A model generated the notes under the pieces. It did no database searches, had not been told where the DNA came from, and saw only the letters and a list, made by a program, of their open reading frames with translations. A stretch of DNA of 10,420 bases, taken from assembly GCA_025363325.1 (NCBI GenBank), contig JANYEF010000009.1, forward strand, positions 1-10,420. The letters are read 5' to 3'. The position numbers were made by a program, and so were the translations under genes. Positions 1 through 6,397 of the stretch are shown here, piece after piece. The DNA comes from Nitrospira sp. (GTDB lineage Bacteria; Nitrospirota; Nitrospiria; Nitrospirales; Nitrospiraceae). Numbering within the stretch: the first letter of the stretch is position 1; each line of letters begins with the position of its first letter.

Positions 1-108
1 CAAGATCGGGTCTTGAGTCTCGAAGATCAACAATTGCTAGACGAACTTACTCGTGAAGGCGTGGTTGGCACGCCTGTTCGATGTGGGGAGGAGGGGGTAG
101 TCTCATGA
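1..108 (+). CDS. trmD: tRNA (guanine-N1)-methyltransferase TrmD, C-terminal end only (partial)
   Basis: An open frame enters from the left edge and stops at TGA 106-108, giving the last 35 residues of a protein (starts QDRVLSLEDQQLLDEL). TrmD methylates N1 of G37 in tRNAs to prevent frameshifting. The assignment rests on two things. The gene directly before rplS in the widespread rpsP-rimM-trmD-rplS operon is trmD. The visible tail (a short basic/acidic helix with an LSLEDQQLLDEL stretch) resembles the end of TrmD after its RRPDLL-type segment. No catalytic residue is in the window. Its stop overlaps the rplS ATG (ATGA), indicating translational coupling. The family call is an inference from position plus a weak tail match. 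Confidence 0.6.
   Translation, partial: QDRVLSLEDQQLLDELTREGVVGTPVRCGEEGVVS
85..97 (+). promoter_or_regulatory. Strong purine-rich ribosome binding site for rplS
   Basis: The sequence GGGGAGGAGGGGG lies 7 bases before the ATG at 105, inside the end of trmD. It decides the rplS start: the in-frame ATG at 81 lies upstream of this site and has no site of its own. Starting at 105 also gives the normal L19 N-terminus (MNRLERIQQ). Confidence 0.75.
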
Positions 109-527
109 ATCGGTTAGAACGGATACAACAGTCTTTCGTAAAGCCATCGGCGCCCAGTTTCGAAATTGGCGACACTGTCCGCGTACACGTGAAAGTGGTC
201 GAAGGAGAAAAAGAGCGCATTCAGGTGTTCGAGGGTGCGGTGATCGCCCGTAAAGGGTTGCTGAACACAGAGACCTTCACGGTGCGCAAAGTCTCCTACG
301 GCGTCGGCGTGGAAAGAATTTTCCCGATCCATTCGCCGATCGTCACGCGCGTCGAGGTCATGCGCCAGGGTAAGGTGCGTCGTGCCAAGCTGTATTATCT
401 CCGGGGGAAGAAGGGCAAGTTTGCCAAGGTTGAAGATCGGGAGTTCGTCGCAAGCGTGAAGGCGAAGCCCGGGGTCGCTCGTAAGGCTGAAGAGCCAACC
501 GGAGCCGGCTCGGCATCGAAGCCCTAG
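105..527 (+). CDS. rplS: 50S ribosomal protein L19
   Basis: L19 is a 50S subunit protein at the 30S-50S interface, near bridge B8. The 140-residue product carries the family core: FEIGDTVRVHVKVVEG (residues 19-34), QVFEGAVIARKG (40-51), TFTVRKVSYGVGVERIFP (57-74), HSPIV (76-80) and the signature RRAKLYYLRGKKGK (92-105). It is about 25 residues longer than E. coli L19 (115 aa). The extra part is a charged, low-complexity tail (about 113-140, rich in Lys, Ala, Glu, Gly and Ser) that is probably disordered. The start at 105 is set by the strong ribosome binding site and by the ATGA overlap with trmD. A 70-bp gap follows before rnhB, and I see no clear terminator in it. Confidence 0.97.
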   Translation: MNRLERIQQSFVKPSAPSFEIGDTVRVHVKVVEGEKERIQVFEGAVIARKGLLNTETFTVRKVSYGVGVERIFPIHSPIVTRVEVMRQGKVRRAKLYYLRGKKGKFAKVEDREFVASVKAKPGVARKAEEPTGAGSASKP

Positions 528-597
528 TTTCATCCCTTGGTTCCATCGACCACGAGTGTTGGGTGCCCTTTCAACGGATGCATCGCGGGGCCACATC

Positions 598-1269
598 GTG
601 GGACCTACCGACGAATTTGAATTGGAAGCTCGGCGGCGCGGCTATCGCCGCATCGCTGGCTTGGATGAAGCCGGACGGGGCCCTCTGGCGGGCCCCGTCG
701 TCGCTGCGGCGGTGATCCTGCCCTCTCGTTGCCGCTTGGCCGGTGTCAATGATTCAAAACAAGTCTCCGAGTCTGAGCGAGCACGACTCTACGAGGTAAT
801 AGTCGTGCGGGCACGTGCGGTCGGTGTTGGGGTCGCCACAGAGCAGGAGATCGACTGCCTCAATATATTAGAAGCTACTCGCCTGGCCATGCGTCGCGCG
901 CTGGCATCGCTGGCTCCCCCGGCGGACTGTCTCTTGATTGATGCCGTGACATTGCCGGATCTCGCCATTCCTTCACGATCTATCATTAAAGGTGATACGT
1001 TGTCTCTCTCGATTGCCGCCGCGTCGATCGTGGCCAAAGTGACGCGCGATCGCATGATGGTGGCGTATCACAGGGCCTATCCTGAGTATAATTTTCTTTC
1101 CCATAAAGGGTATGGGACGGAAGAGCATTTGCAACGGCTCGCTCAACATGGTCCCTGCCCGATTCATCGGCGCACGTTCGCTCCGGTTGCACAGCTCTTG
1201 AGTAGGCATGGGGGTACGTGGCCTCTTTCGCGGACCGGTCCAGGCGAATCTTCACGGACGATTCAGTGA
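598..1269 (+). CDS. rnhB: Ribonuclease HII
   Basis: RNase HII cuts the RNA strand of RNA/DNA hybrids and nicks at ribonucleotides misincorporated in DNA. With the GTG at 598 the protein is 223 residues. It shows GLDEAGRGPLAGPVVAAAV (21-39) with catalytic D23 and E24, NDSK (51-54), LLIDAV with D115, IIKGD with D133, and AAASIVAKVTRDRMM (140-154). These are the DEDD metal-binding residues and the conserved basic groove. The SHKGYGT and HRRTFAPV segments (168-174, 190-197) are typical of the C-terminal region. The start is uncertain: an in-frame GTG at 556 would add 14 residues (LGALSTDASRGHI) unlike the family. The 598 start has GCGGGG seven bases upstream and gives the usual short lead before the first motif. 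The stop overlaps the yraN GTG. Confidence 0.95.
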   Translation: MGPTDEFELEARRRGYRRIAGLDEAGRGPLAGPVVAAAVILPSRCRLAGVNDSKQVSESERARLYEVIVVRARAVGVGVATEQEIDCLNILEATRLAMRRALASLAPPADCLLIDAVTLPDLAIPSRSIIKGDTLSLSIAAASIVAKVTRDRMMVAYHRAYPEYNFLSHKGYGTEEHLQRLAQHGPCPIHRRTFAPVAQLLSRHGGTWPLSRTGPGESSRTIQ

Positions 1270-1658
1270 CGATCCTTGACCCCCGGAGGATTTTTGGGCA
1301 GGAAGGGGAATCGGCGGCAGAGCAGTATCTGCGGCACAAGGGGTATCGGATCGTGGCACGCAATCTTCGTTCGTCGGTGGGAGAGCTGGATTTAGTGGCT
1401 GAAGACGGTCAGGTGTTGGTTTTTGTCGAGGTGAAAGCGCGTCGCACCGACGCGTTCGGCGGAGCGATCCATGCCGTCCATCAACGGAAGCAGGAGAAGT
1501 TGATCCAGTTGGCGGCCCAGTATTTGGCCCGGCACCATCTCAAGGATCGACCGTGCCGATTCGATGTCGTCTTGCTGCAAGGCACGGACGCCGCCGCTTC
1601 GCAGATCGAGCATATTCAGAATGCGTTCGAAGTACCCGGGGACGACCTCCGCTGGTAA
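1266..1658 (+). CDS. yraN: YraN / UPF0102 family nuclease-like protein
   Basis: This is a member of the UPF0102 (YraN) family, small proteins with a restriction-endonuclease-like fold whose cellular role is not settled. The 130-residue product has GQEGESAAEQYLRHKGYRI (11-29), ARNLRSSVGELDLVAEDG (31-48) and LVFVEVKARR (51-60). D42, E55 and K57 form the D...ExK arrangement of this nuclease fold. The GTG at 1266 overlaps the rnhB stop (GTGA) and puts the family core about ten residues from the N-terminus. An in-frame GTG at 1218 would add 16 residues and lie deep inside rnhB. The rnhB-yraN pairing is common in bacteria, which supports a link to DNA or RNA maintenance. The biochemical function is not demonstrated by the sequence. 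Confidence 0.9.
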   Translation: MTILDPRRIFGQEGESAAEQYLRHKGYRIVARNLRSSVGELDLVAEDGQVLVFVEVKARRTDAFGGAIHAVHQRKQEKLIQLAAQYLARHHLKDRPCRFDVVLLQGTDAAASQIEHIQNAFEVPGDDLRW

Positions 1659-1666
1659 TGAGGACG

Positions 1667-2335
1667 ATGATTCAATTAATCCATGTTTCGAAACAGTACG
1701 ATCAGCGGCCAGCGCTCTCAGACGTCACCCTCGAGATCGACAAAGGAGAATTTGTCCTGCTCATGGGGCCCAGCGGAGCGGGCAAGTCGACGCTGTTGCG
1801 GATGCTTATCGGGGCCGAACGGCCCGATGAGGGACAGATCTTCGTCCACCAGAAAAACGTGACGACGCTCAAGCCGTCTGATATTCCGCATCTGCGCCGC
1901 AAGGTGGGAACGGTGTTTCAAGACTTTCGCTTGTTGCCGAAGAAGTCCGTCTTTGACAATGTGGCGCTGCCTTTGCTGGTGCAAGGAATTTCTTCTGCGG
2001 ACATTCGTCGGAAAGTCACGGAGGCGTTACGGGCAGTCGGTGTCGAGCACAAACGAGATCAGCTTCCTGCGGGCCTCTCGACGGGAGAGCAGCAGCGGGT
2101 CTGCATCGCGCGCGCGATTGTGAATGGTCCGGTCGTCTTGTTGGCTGATGAGCCGACCGGCAATTTAGACCCTGTCCTGACGGCCGAGATCATTGAGCTG
2201 TTTAAACTCATTAACGCGCGCGGCACCACCGTCGTGGTGGCGACGCATGATCCTCTGGTCATGGCGCAGGTGAATCGGCGGGTGCTCACCTTGTCACAGG
2301 GCCGGTTGCTGCCGGAACATAGGGTGCTGGTGTGA
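1667..2335 (+). CDS. ftsE: Cell division ATP-binding protein FtsE
   Basis: FtsE is the cytoplasmic ATPase of the FtsEX complex, which couples the divisome to periplasmic cell-wall hydrolysis. The 222-residue product has the ABC hallmarks: Walker A GPSGAGKST (34-42), Q-loop Q85 in VFQDFRLL, signature LSTGEQQR (137-144), Walker B VVLLADEP (156-163) with E162, D-loop GNLDP, and H-loop H194. The second position of the signature is Thr instead of the usual Gly (LSGGE), a mild deviation. The start at 1667 gives the classic FtsE N-terminus (MIQLIHVSKQY) and the same length as E. coli FtsE, with GAGG three bases upstream. An ATG at 1658, sharing a base with the yraN stop (TAATG), would add MRT and is also possible. 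The 3' end overlaps ftsX. Confidence 0.95.
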   Translation: MIQLIHVSKQYDQRPALSDVTLEIDKGEFVLLMGPSGAGKSTLLRMLIGAERPDEGQIFVHQKNVTTLKPSDIPHLRRKVGTVFQDFRLLPKKSVFDNVALPLLVQGISSADIRRKVTEALRAVGVEHKRDQLPAGLSTGEQQRVCIARAIVNGPVVLLADEPTGNLDPVLTAEIIELFKLINARGTTVVVATHDPLVMAQVNRRVLTLSQGRLLPEHRVLV

Positions 2336-3231
2336 GGACGCTCTCGTATCTTCTCAGAGAATCCTGGGTCAATATGTGGACCAACCGGACGACGACGATG
2401 GTCGCCATCTTGACTACGGCCTTTACATTGGCCTGTGTCGGCATCTTCTTGCTGCTCTATGTCAATTTGCGGGCGGCGGCCGGATGGCTCCAGGACGATA
2501 TCAAGATCATGGTGTATCTCGATGATCGGCTCGCTTCCGATTCGGTCACTGAGGTGGAACAGAATCTACGCGGCGATCGTGCCGTCGCATCACTGCTGTT
2601 TATCTCGAAAGAGCAGGCGCTGGGAGAGTTCAAGGCGCAATTTCCTTCGGAGTCTCACTTGCTTGATGGGCTGGGCCAGAATCCCTTACCGGCCTCCTTC
2701 GTAGTGGCACTCAGCCCCTCGTTCCGTTCGCCGGACGCGGTCATGCGATGGGCGGATCGGGTCAGGCAGGTCGCCGGCGTCTCCAAAGTTGACTATAATC
2801 AAGATTGGATCGACGCCCTCGCAACCGTGATTCGATCAATTGAATTGGTTGCCATCGGCATCGGTGTCATTCTCTCGGCCGCTGCCGTAACCATTATCGC
2901 CAATACGATTCGCCTCACCCTATTCGCCCGACGGGAAGAGATTGCCATTTTGCGTCTCATCGGGGCTACGACCAGTTTCATCCGTATTCCATACCTATTA
3001 GAGGGTGCCGTGCTTGGTGCCTTGGGCAGCACACTCTCGCTGGTCATGCTCAAGTTCATGTACGAACTGTTTCGACAGCAGATGCGAACGACAGGACGAT
3101 TTGCCGGGCTTGACAACCTCATGGCCTTCTTTCCCCCGTCAGTCTGTGTTGCCCTGATTGCGGTGGGGATGGGACTCGGGTTTGCGGGCAGCTTCGTGTC
3201 GATACGGCGTTTCGGTGAGGCCAAGGCATGA
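2332..3231 (+). CDS. ftsX: Cell division ABC transporter permease FtsX
   Basis: FtsX is the inner-membrane half of FtsEX. It transports nothing known but passes ATP-driven movement to a periplasmic hydrolase activator. The 299-residue product has a short cytoplasmic N-terminus with the family's SWVNMWTNR-type segment, then TM1 (about 22-44). A periplasmic domain of about 120 residues follows (50-165, with IKIMVYLDD and FISKEQALGEF). TM2 (about 169-191) is followed by the conserved NTIRLTLFARREEIAILRLIGAT coupling region (191-213), then TM3 (about 222-242) and TM4 (about 268-290). Translation starts at a GTG that overlaps the ftsE stop (GTGA), so the two are probably made in fixed ratio. The stop overlaps the ATG of envC. 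That gene order suggests the periplasmic domain contacts the EnvC protein made next. Confidence 0.95.
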   Translation: MRTLSYLLRESWVNMWTNRTTTMVAILTTAFTLACVGIFLLLYVNLRAAAGWLQDDIKIMVYLDDRLASDSVTEVEQNLRGDRAVASLLFISKEQALGEFKAQFPSESHLLDGLGQNPLPASFVVALSPSFRSPDAVMRWADRVRQVAGVSKVDYNQDWIDALATVIRSIELVAIGIGVILSAAAVTIIANTIRLTLFARREEIAILRLIGATTSFIRIPYLLEGAVLGALGSTLSLVMLKFMYELFRQQMRTTGRFAGLDNLMAFFPPSVCVALIAVGMGLGFAGSFVSIRRFGEAKA

Positions 3232-4415
3232 GATGCTGGACGGGGCTCAGGGCCGGAATCTTGTTCTGGGTGCTGCTGAGTCTTTCCTGGGCAACGGTTG
3301 CGGTTGCCGATCCGATCACCGACAAGATTGAGAAAGAGCGCAAGGCCCTCGAACAACTCAAAGGTCAGATCGAAGAGACACGCAAGCAGGCCGATGAAGC
3401 AGGGAAAAAGCGAGAGTCGCTCTTGCAAGGGATTCAGACACTCGACGAACGCGTGCTGCACTACCGACAATCGCATCAGGAAATCAGTCGAAAGTTGAGA
3501 AAAAAAGACCAAGAGATCGAGGTCATCAATGAGCAGCTAGCTGGTTTGCGGATCAGTGTGCGAGAACGGCAGGATGCGATTTTGGCGCGATTGCGGGTCC
3601 AATATATGGAGGGGCGCTTCGGGTATTGGAAAATCTTGCTTGCTTCGGACACGTATGGGGATTTCCAGCGGCGGCTCCAGTATCTCTCGGCCGTATCCGA
3701 AAGGGATTATGCCCTCATGGGTACGTTCCGAACCGATATGACCCGTATGGAGCAGGCGGAGCGGCAGCGAGAAGAAGCGCGGGTCGGGATGCTATCGTAC
3801 AAGCAAAGTACCGAGAAGCAGCTGGCTGAGATGAAATCGGTTAAGAAAGAAAAGAAGGTCTATCTCACCAAGATCACGCATCAAAAAGAGTCCTATGAAC
3901 ATGCCCTCCAAGAGTTAGAGCGGTCCGCGTCGCGTATCGACAGCCTGTTGCGCGAAATGGAGGCTCGCCGTCGTGCAGCTGCAGTTCGTCCTCCGACCGG
4001 GGGGATCTCCCCTCGTGGCGTGAAGGGCGCCTTGCCGTGGCCGGCTGATGGGAGCATTATCTCATTTTTCGGTCGTCAGAAACATCCGACCTTCAATACC
4101 TTTGTGCAGCGAAGAGGTATTGAAATTAGGACCGTCGAGGGGAGCGCCATTCACGCGGTGATGCCGGGGTCCGTCGTCTATGCAGACTGGCTGAAAGGGT
4201 ACGGACTCGTTATAATCCTCGATCATGCGAACGGGTTCTTTTCGCTGTATGCCCATGCCTCGAAGATTCTTGCGACAGTGGGCGCGCAGGTGGGAGCAGG
4301 GCAAGCGATCGGCGAAACAGGCGACACAGGCATGACGGGTGAAAATACTCTATACTTTGAGTTACGCGAGGGCGCGGAACCGTTGGACCCCCTTCAATGG
4401 TTAGCGAGGCGATAG
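3228..4415 (+). CDS. envC: EnvC-type murein hydrolase activator (coiled coil + degenerate LytM/M23 domain)
   Basis: The product is predicted to be periplasmic. A Sec signal peptide spans about 1-27 (hydrophobic ILFWVLLSLSWATVAVA, cleavage near AVA-DP). A long charged coiled coil follows (about 30-250), then a Pro/Gly linker and a LytM/M23 domain (about 265-395). The LytM zinc site is degenerate. The HxxxD region reads QRRGIEI (294-300), and the final HxH strand reads TLYFEL (374-379), with Leu and Tyr where active enzymes have His. H343 of LYAHAS remains. E. coli EnvC is degenerate in the same way (it also has SLYFE) and activates amidases AmiA/AmiB rather than cutting peptidoglycan. Its position after ftsEX, with an ATGA overlap, fits the FtsEX-EnvC pathway. 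The 395-residue length is near E. coli EnvC. The amidase partner is not in the window. Confidence 0.92.
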   Translation: MRCWTGLRAGILFWVLLSLSWATVAVADPITDKIEKERKALEQLKGQIEETRKQADEAGKKRESLLQGIQTLDERVLHYRQSHQEISRKLRKKDQEIEVINEQLAGLRISVRERQDAILARLRVQYMEGRFGYWKILLASDTYGDFQRRLQYLSAVSERDYALMGTFRTDMTRMEQAERQREEARVGMLSYKQSTEKQLAEMKSVKKEKKVYLTKITHQKESYEHALQELERSASRIDSLLREMEARRRAAAVRPPTGGISPRGVKGALPWPADGSIISFFGRQKHPTFNTFVQRRGIEIRTVEGSAIHAVMPGSVVYADWLKGYGLVIILDHANGFFSLYAHASKILATVGAQVGAGQAIGETGDTGMTGENTLYFELREGAEPLDPLQWLARR

Positions 4416-4424
4416 GGAATGGCA

Positions 4425-4435
4425 AGAGGAAAGGA
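4425..4435 (+). promoter_or_regulatory. Ribosome binding site for the S41 protease gene
   Basis: An AGAGGAAAGGA-like purine run ends six bases before the ATG at 4442. It sits between the envC stop and the protease start, and it argues against an upstream in-frame ATG at 4397, which lies inside envC and has no site of its own. Confidence 0.7.
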
Positions 4436-4441
4436 CGTTAT

Positions 4442-5815
4442 ATGATGGAACAGGATCCCAAACGACGATTCTGGATGTTAGGCCCGATGGTGGTGGTGGC
4501 GTTGGTCTTGGGCGTCCTACTCGGGAAGGGGTGGGAGCGGACTGGGCATGCCACGGAAACCTACGAAGAGTTGAAGACGTTCTCCGAGGTGTTGACCCAA
4601 GTTCAGAAGAGTTACGTCGACGAAACGAAGGTGAAGGATCTCGTCCAGGGGGCCATTCGCGGGATGCTCTCCACCCTCGATCCGCATTCGGCCTATATGA
4701 CGCCAGACATGTATAAGGAAATGCAGGTTGAAACGAAGGGCGAGTTCGGGGGCGTGGGTATCCAGATCGGCGTAAAGGAGAACCGTTTGGCCGTGATCGC
4801 GCCCATTGAGGGCACACCCGCCTACCGAGCCGGGATCAAATCAGGTGATTTCATTACCAAAGTGAACGACGAGACGACCAAAGATCTCACCTTGATGGAT
4901 GCGGTCCAGAAGATGCGTGGCCCCAAGGGCTCGAAGGTCAATTTGACGATTCAGCGCGATGGGACTCCCGATCCGCTCCAATTTACGCTGGTTCGCGATA
5001 CCATTAAGATTGAGAGTGTGAAGTCGAAGGTGTTGGACAATATCGGGTACGTTCGGTTGACGCAATTCCAAGAATCGACGGGGCGGGATTTGAGTAAGGT
5101 GCTCAAACAGTTCAAAGACCTGAAGCTCCAATCGACAATCCTGGACCTCCGCAACAATCCCGGCGGACTGCTGACTGCGTCCGTTGAGGTCTCCGAGCAG
5201 TTTCTCCCAGGCGGCAAGCTAGTGGTCTATACCAAAGGACGTGAAAGTAAGAAGGACGAGTGGATCGCCAAGGGGAAAGATCAGATGGACGATTCGCCCA
5301 TGATTATTCTGATCAATGAAGGATCGGCGAGTGCGTCTGAGATCGTGGCCGGTGCATTGCAAGACTACGGGCGGGCGGTGATTGTCGGCACGACCTCATT
5401 CGGCAAGGGGTCGGTGCAAACGATTCTCCCGCTGGGGGATGGGTCCGGGCTCCGCCTCACGACGGCGAAGTACTACACGCCGAAAGGGCGTTCGATTCAA
5501 TCAACCGGTATTACGCCTGATATTGTCGTGAAGGCCCAACCGCCGACCGTGATTGCCAAGGCAGGCGAGCCGAAGTCTGGTGATAAGGAGGGAGAGTCAA
5601 AGTCGGCCAAGCCTACGGTCGCACAGGGGAAAGATCAGCCGTCTCAGAATGGCAAAGGAGAGGAAGAGGCCATTCCGAAGAATGGCGCCACGCCCCATCC
5701 TCCTTCCGTTGATATCTCGGGCGATCCCTCGCTTGAGCAGGATGTTCAACTCCAAAAAGCGGTCGAGATGCTGAAGACGTGGAAGATCTTCAAGGAGCTT
5801 CCTCGCCCTTCTTAA
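4442..5815 (+). CDS. S41 family carboxy-terminal processing protease (CtpA/Prc type)
   Basis: This serine protease is predicted to be anchored in the inner membrane and face the periplasm. The family trims or degrades proteins from their C-termini, including cell-wall hydrolases and their regulators. The 457-residue product has an N-terminal membrane anchor (about 13-29), the TLDPHSAYMTP segment (78-88), a PDZ domain (about 97-185, with GEFGGVGIQIG and AGIKSGD) and the S41 core. The catalytic pair is S297 (in NEGSASASEI) and K322 (in FGKGSVQ); D308 of QDYG is the third conserved residue. Their spacing of 11 and 25 matches E. coli Prc Ser452/Asp463/Lys477. A low-complexity Lys/Glu/Gly/Pro linker (about 364-425) precedes a short C-terminal helix. 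The start at 4442 follows a good ribosome binding site 26 bp after envC. Being last after ftsEX-envC suggests a role in controlling cell-wall enzymes, which is inference. Confidence 0.94.
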   Translation: MMEQDPKRRFWMLGPMVVVALVLGVLLGKGWERTGHATETYEELKTFSEVLTQVQKSYVDETKVKDLVQGAIRGMLSTLDPHSAYMTPDMYKEMQVETKGEFGGVGIQIGVKENRLAVIAPIEGTPAYRAGIKSGDFITKVNDETTKDLTLMDAVQKMRGPKGSKVNLTIQRDGTPDPLQFTLVRDTIKIESVKSKVLDNIGYVRLTQFQESTGRDLSKVLKQFKDLKLQSTILDLRNNPGGLLTASVEVSEQFLPGGKLVVYTKGRESKKDEWIAKGKDQMDDSPMIILINEGSASASEIVAGALQDYGRAVIVGTTSFGKGSVQTILPLGDGSGLRLTTAKYYTPKGRSIQSTGITPDIVVKAQPPTVIAKAGEPKSGDKEGESKSAKPTVAQGKDQPSQNGKGEEEAIPKNGATPHPPSVDISGDPSLEQDVQLQKAVEMLKTWKIFKELPRPS

Positions 5816-6287
5816 TGGGGGGTGGCTGCTGGGAGGCGGTGATCGCCTCCAGCAGCCGCTCTTCCGATCCTGCGAACCCCGGAACGGTGCGTAGCATGTG
5901 CGATCGTACTAGCTGCTCCAGATCGGTCAATGTGGTGATGCACAGGCGGGTGTAGAGGTACGCCACAAGTGATTCGGACAGCCCTGGGAGCTGTGCCCAG
6001 GCTTTCACGGCGTCTGGAAGCGGTGTCCGTAAGGCTTCATAGGCTTGGATTGTTCCAGTTTTGAGAAATTCTTCAATCTTCTCAGACAGGTCCCGGCCGA
6101 TTCCATCAATGTCTTCCAGTGCCTGCCGTGAGGCGACACTGGCAATGTCTTCCTCCAAGGCTTCGATGGTATCCGCTGCCTTCCGATAGGCTCTGACCCG
6201 GTAGGGGTTCGCCCGCTGGGAGGCTAAGCGCTCTGCGATCGATCGAAAAATTGTTGCGACTTGCTGGTTGTGTTGAGGGGTAGACAT
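5790..6287 (-). CDS. Stand-alone helix-hairpin-helix protein, like the N-terminal region of DNA polymerase X
   Basis: The 165-residue product closely resembles the first part of bacterial family X DNA polymerases. The 8-kDa-like helical domain reads NQQVATIFRSIAERL...NPYRVRAYRKAADTIEAL (about 7-44). It is followed by three helix-hairpin-helix units: IDGIGRDLSEKI (60-71), LPGLSESLVAYLY (100-112) and VPGFAGSEERLLEAI (135-149). In PolX these bind DNA and the 5' phosphate at gaps. The nucleotidyltransferase palm and PHP nuclease domains are absent, and the neighbouring gene leaves no room for them, so this is a complete small protein rather than a broken polymerase. A DNA-binding or repair-accessory role is inferred. 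The start at 6287 is preferred over the adjacent ATG at 6290 because AAGGA (minus strand, 6297-6293) then has a five-base spacer. The 3' end overlaps the convergent protease gene by 26 bp. Confidence 0.85.
   Translation of the reverse strand: MSTPQHNQQVATIFRSIAERLASQRANPYRVRAYRKAADTIEALEEDIASVASRQALEDIDGIGRDLSEKIEEFLKTGTIQAYEALRTPLPDAVKAWAQLPGLSESLVAYLYTRLCITTLTDLEQLVRSHMLRTVPGFAGSEERLLEAITASQQPPPIKKGEEAP
5824..5857. terminator. Strong hairpin after the protease stop, possible terminator inside the convergent gene
   Basis: The arms GGCTGCTGGGAGGCG (5824-5838) and CGCCTCCAGCAGCC (5844-5857) pair over 14 bp with one bulged G and a five-base loop. The hairpin begins nine bases after the protease stop codon and lies in the last coding part of the minus-strand gene. 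The bases that follow on the + strand (GCTCTTCC) are only weakly T-rich, so it is not a textbook intrinsic terminator. It could still end the long + strand operon with help from Rho, or limit read-through in both directions. Confidence 0.5.
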
Positions 6288-6359
6288 CATGGTCCTTGGT
6301 GGCGTTATTCTGACGTGGTCGTGGATGCGGAGGCAAGGGGATAGGCAAGGCCGGGTTTG

Positions 6360-6389
6360 TTGACATGCAGATTTCTGGTCTCCTAAGAT
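6360..6389 (+). promoter_or_regulatory. Predicted sigma70-type promoter of thiS, almost leaderless
   Basis: A consensus -35 TTGACA (6360-6365) is followed, 18 bp later, by TAAGAT (6384-6389), which matches four of six -10 positions including the key first TA and last T. The start of transcription would fall near 6395-6397, directly on the thiS ATG at 6398. The 107-bp region between the divergent genes holds no TPP-riboswitch consensus. No experimental support is available from the sequence. Confidence 0.5.
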
Positions 6390-6397
6390 AAGTGGCG

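Noticed and set aside
114..596. Minus-strand open frame opposite rplS
   Set aside because: It is antisense to a ribosomal protein gene, with no domain or ribosome binding site support.
528..597. Possible terminator or small gene between rplS and rnhB
   Set aside because: There is no convincing stem with a T-run and no supported start codon with a ribosome binding site. It reads as a plain operon spacer.
2799..3512. Long minus-strand open frame (237 codons) opposite ftsX and envC
   Set aside because: It is antisense to two clear genes, its translation has no recognisable domain, and it looks like a codon-bias shadow.
4397..4441. Upstream ATG start for the S41 protease
   Set aside because: It lies inside envC without a ribosome binding site. 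The ATG at 4442 has a strong site six bases away and gives the normal cytoplasmic stub before the membrane anchor.
4401..4817. Minus-strand open frame opposite the protease start
   Set aside because: It is Arg/Pro/Ser-rich with no recognisable motif, typical of an antisense shadow in this base composition.
6291..6397. TPP riboswitch ahead of thiS
   Set aside because: I looked for the conserved CTGAGA and ACC...GAACCTGA-type segments and found none. The predicted promoter also leaves no room for a leader.
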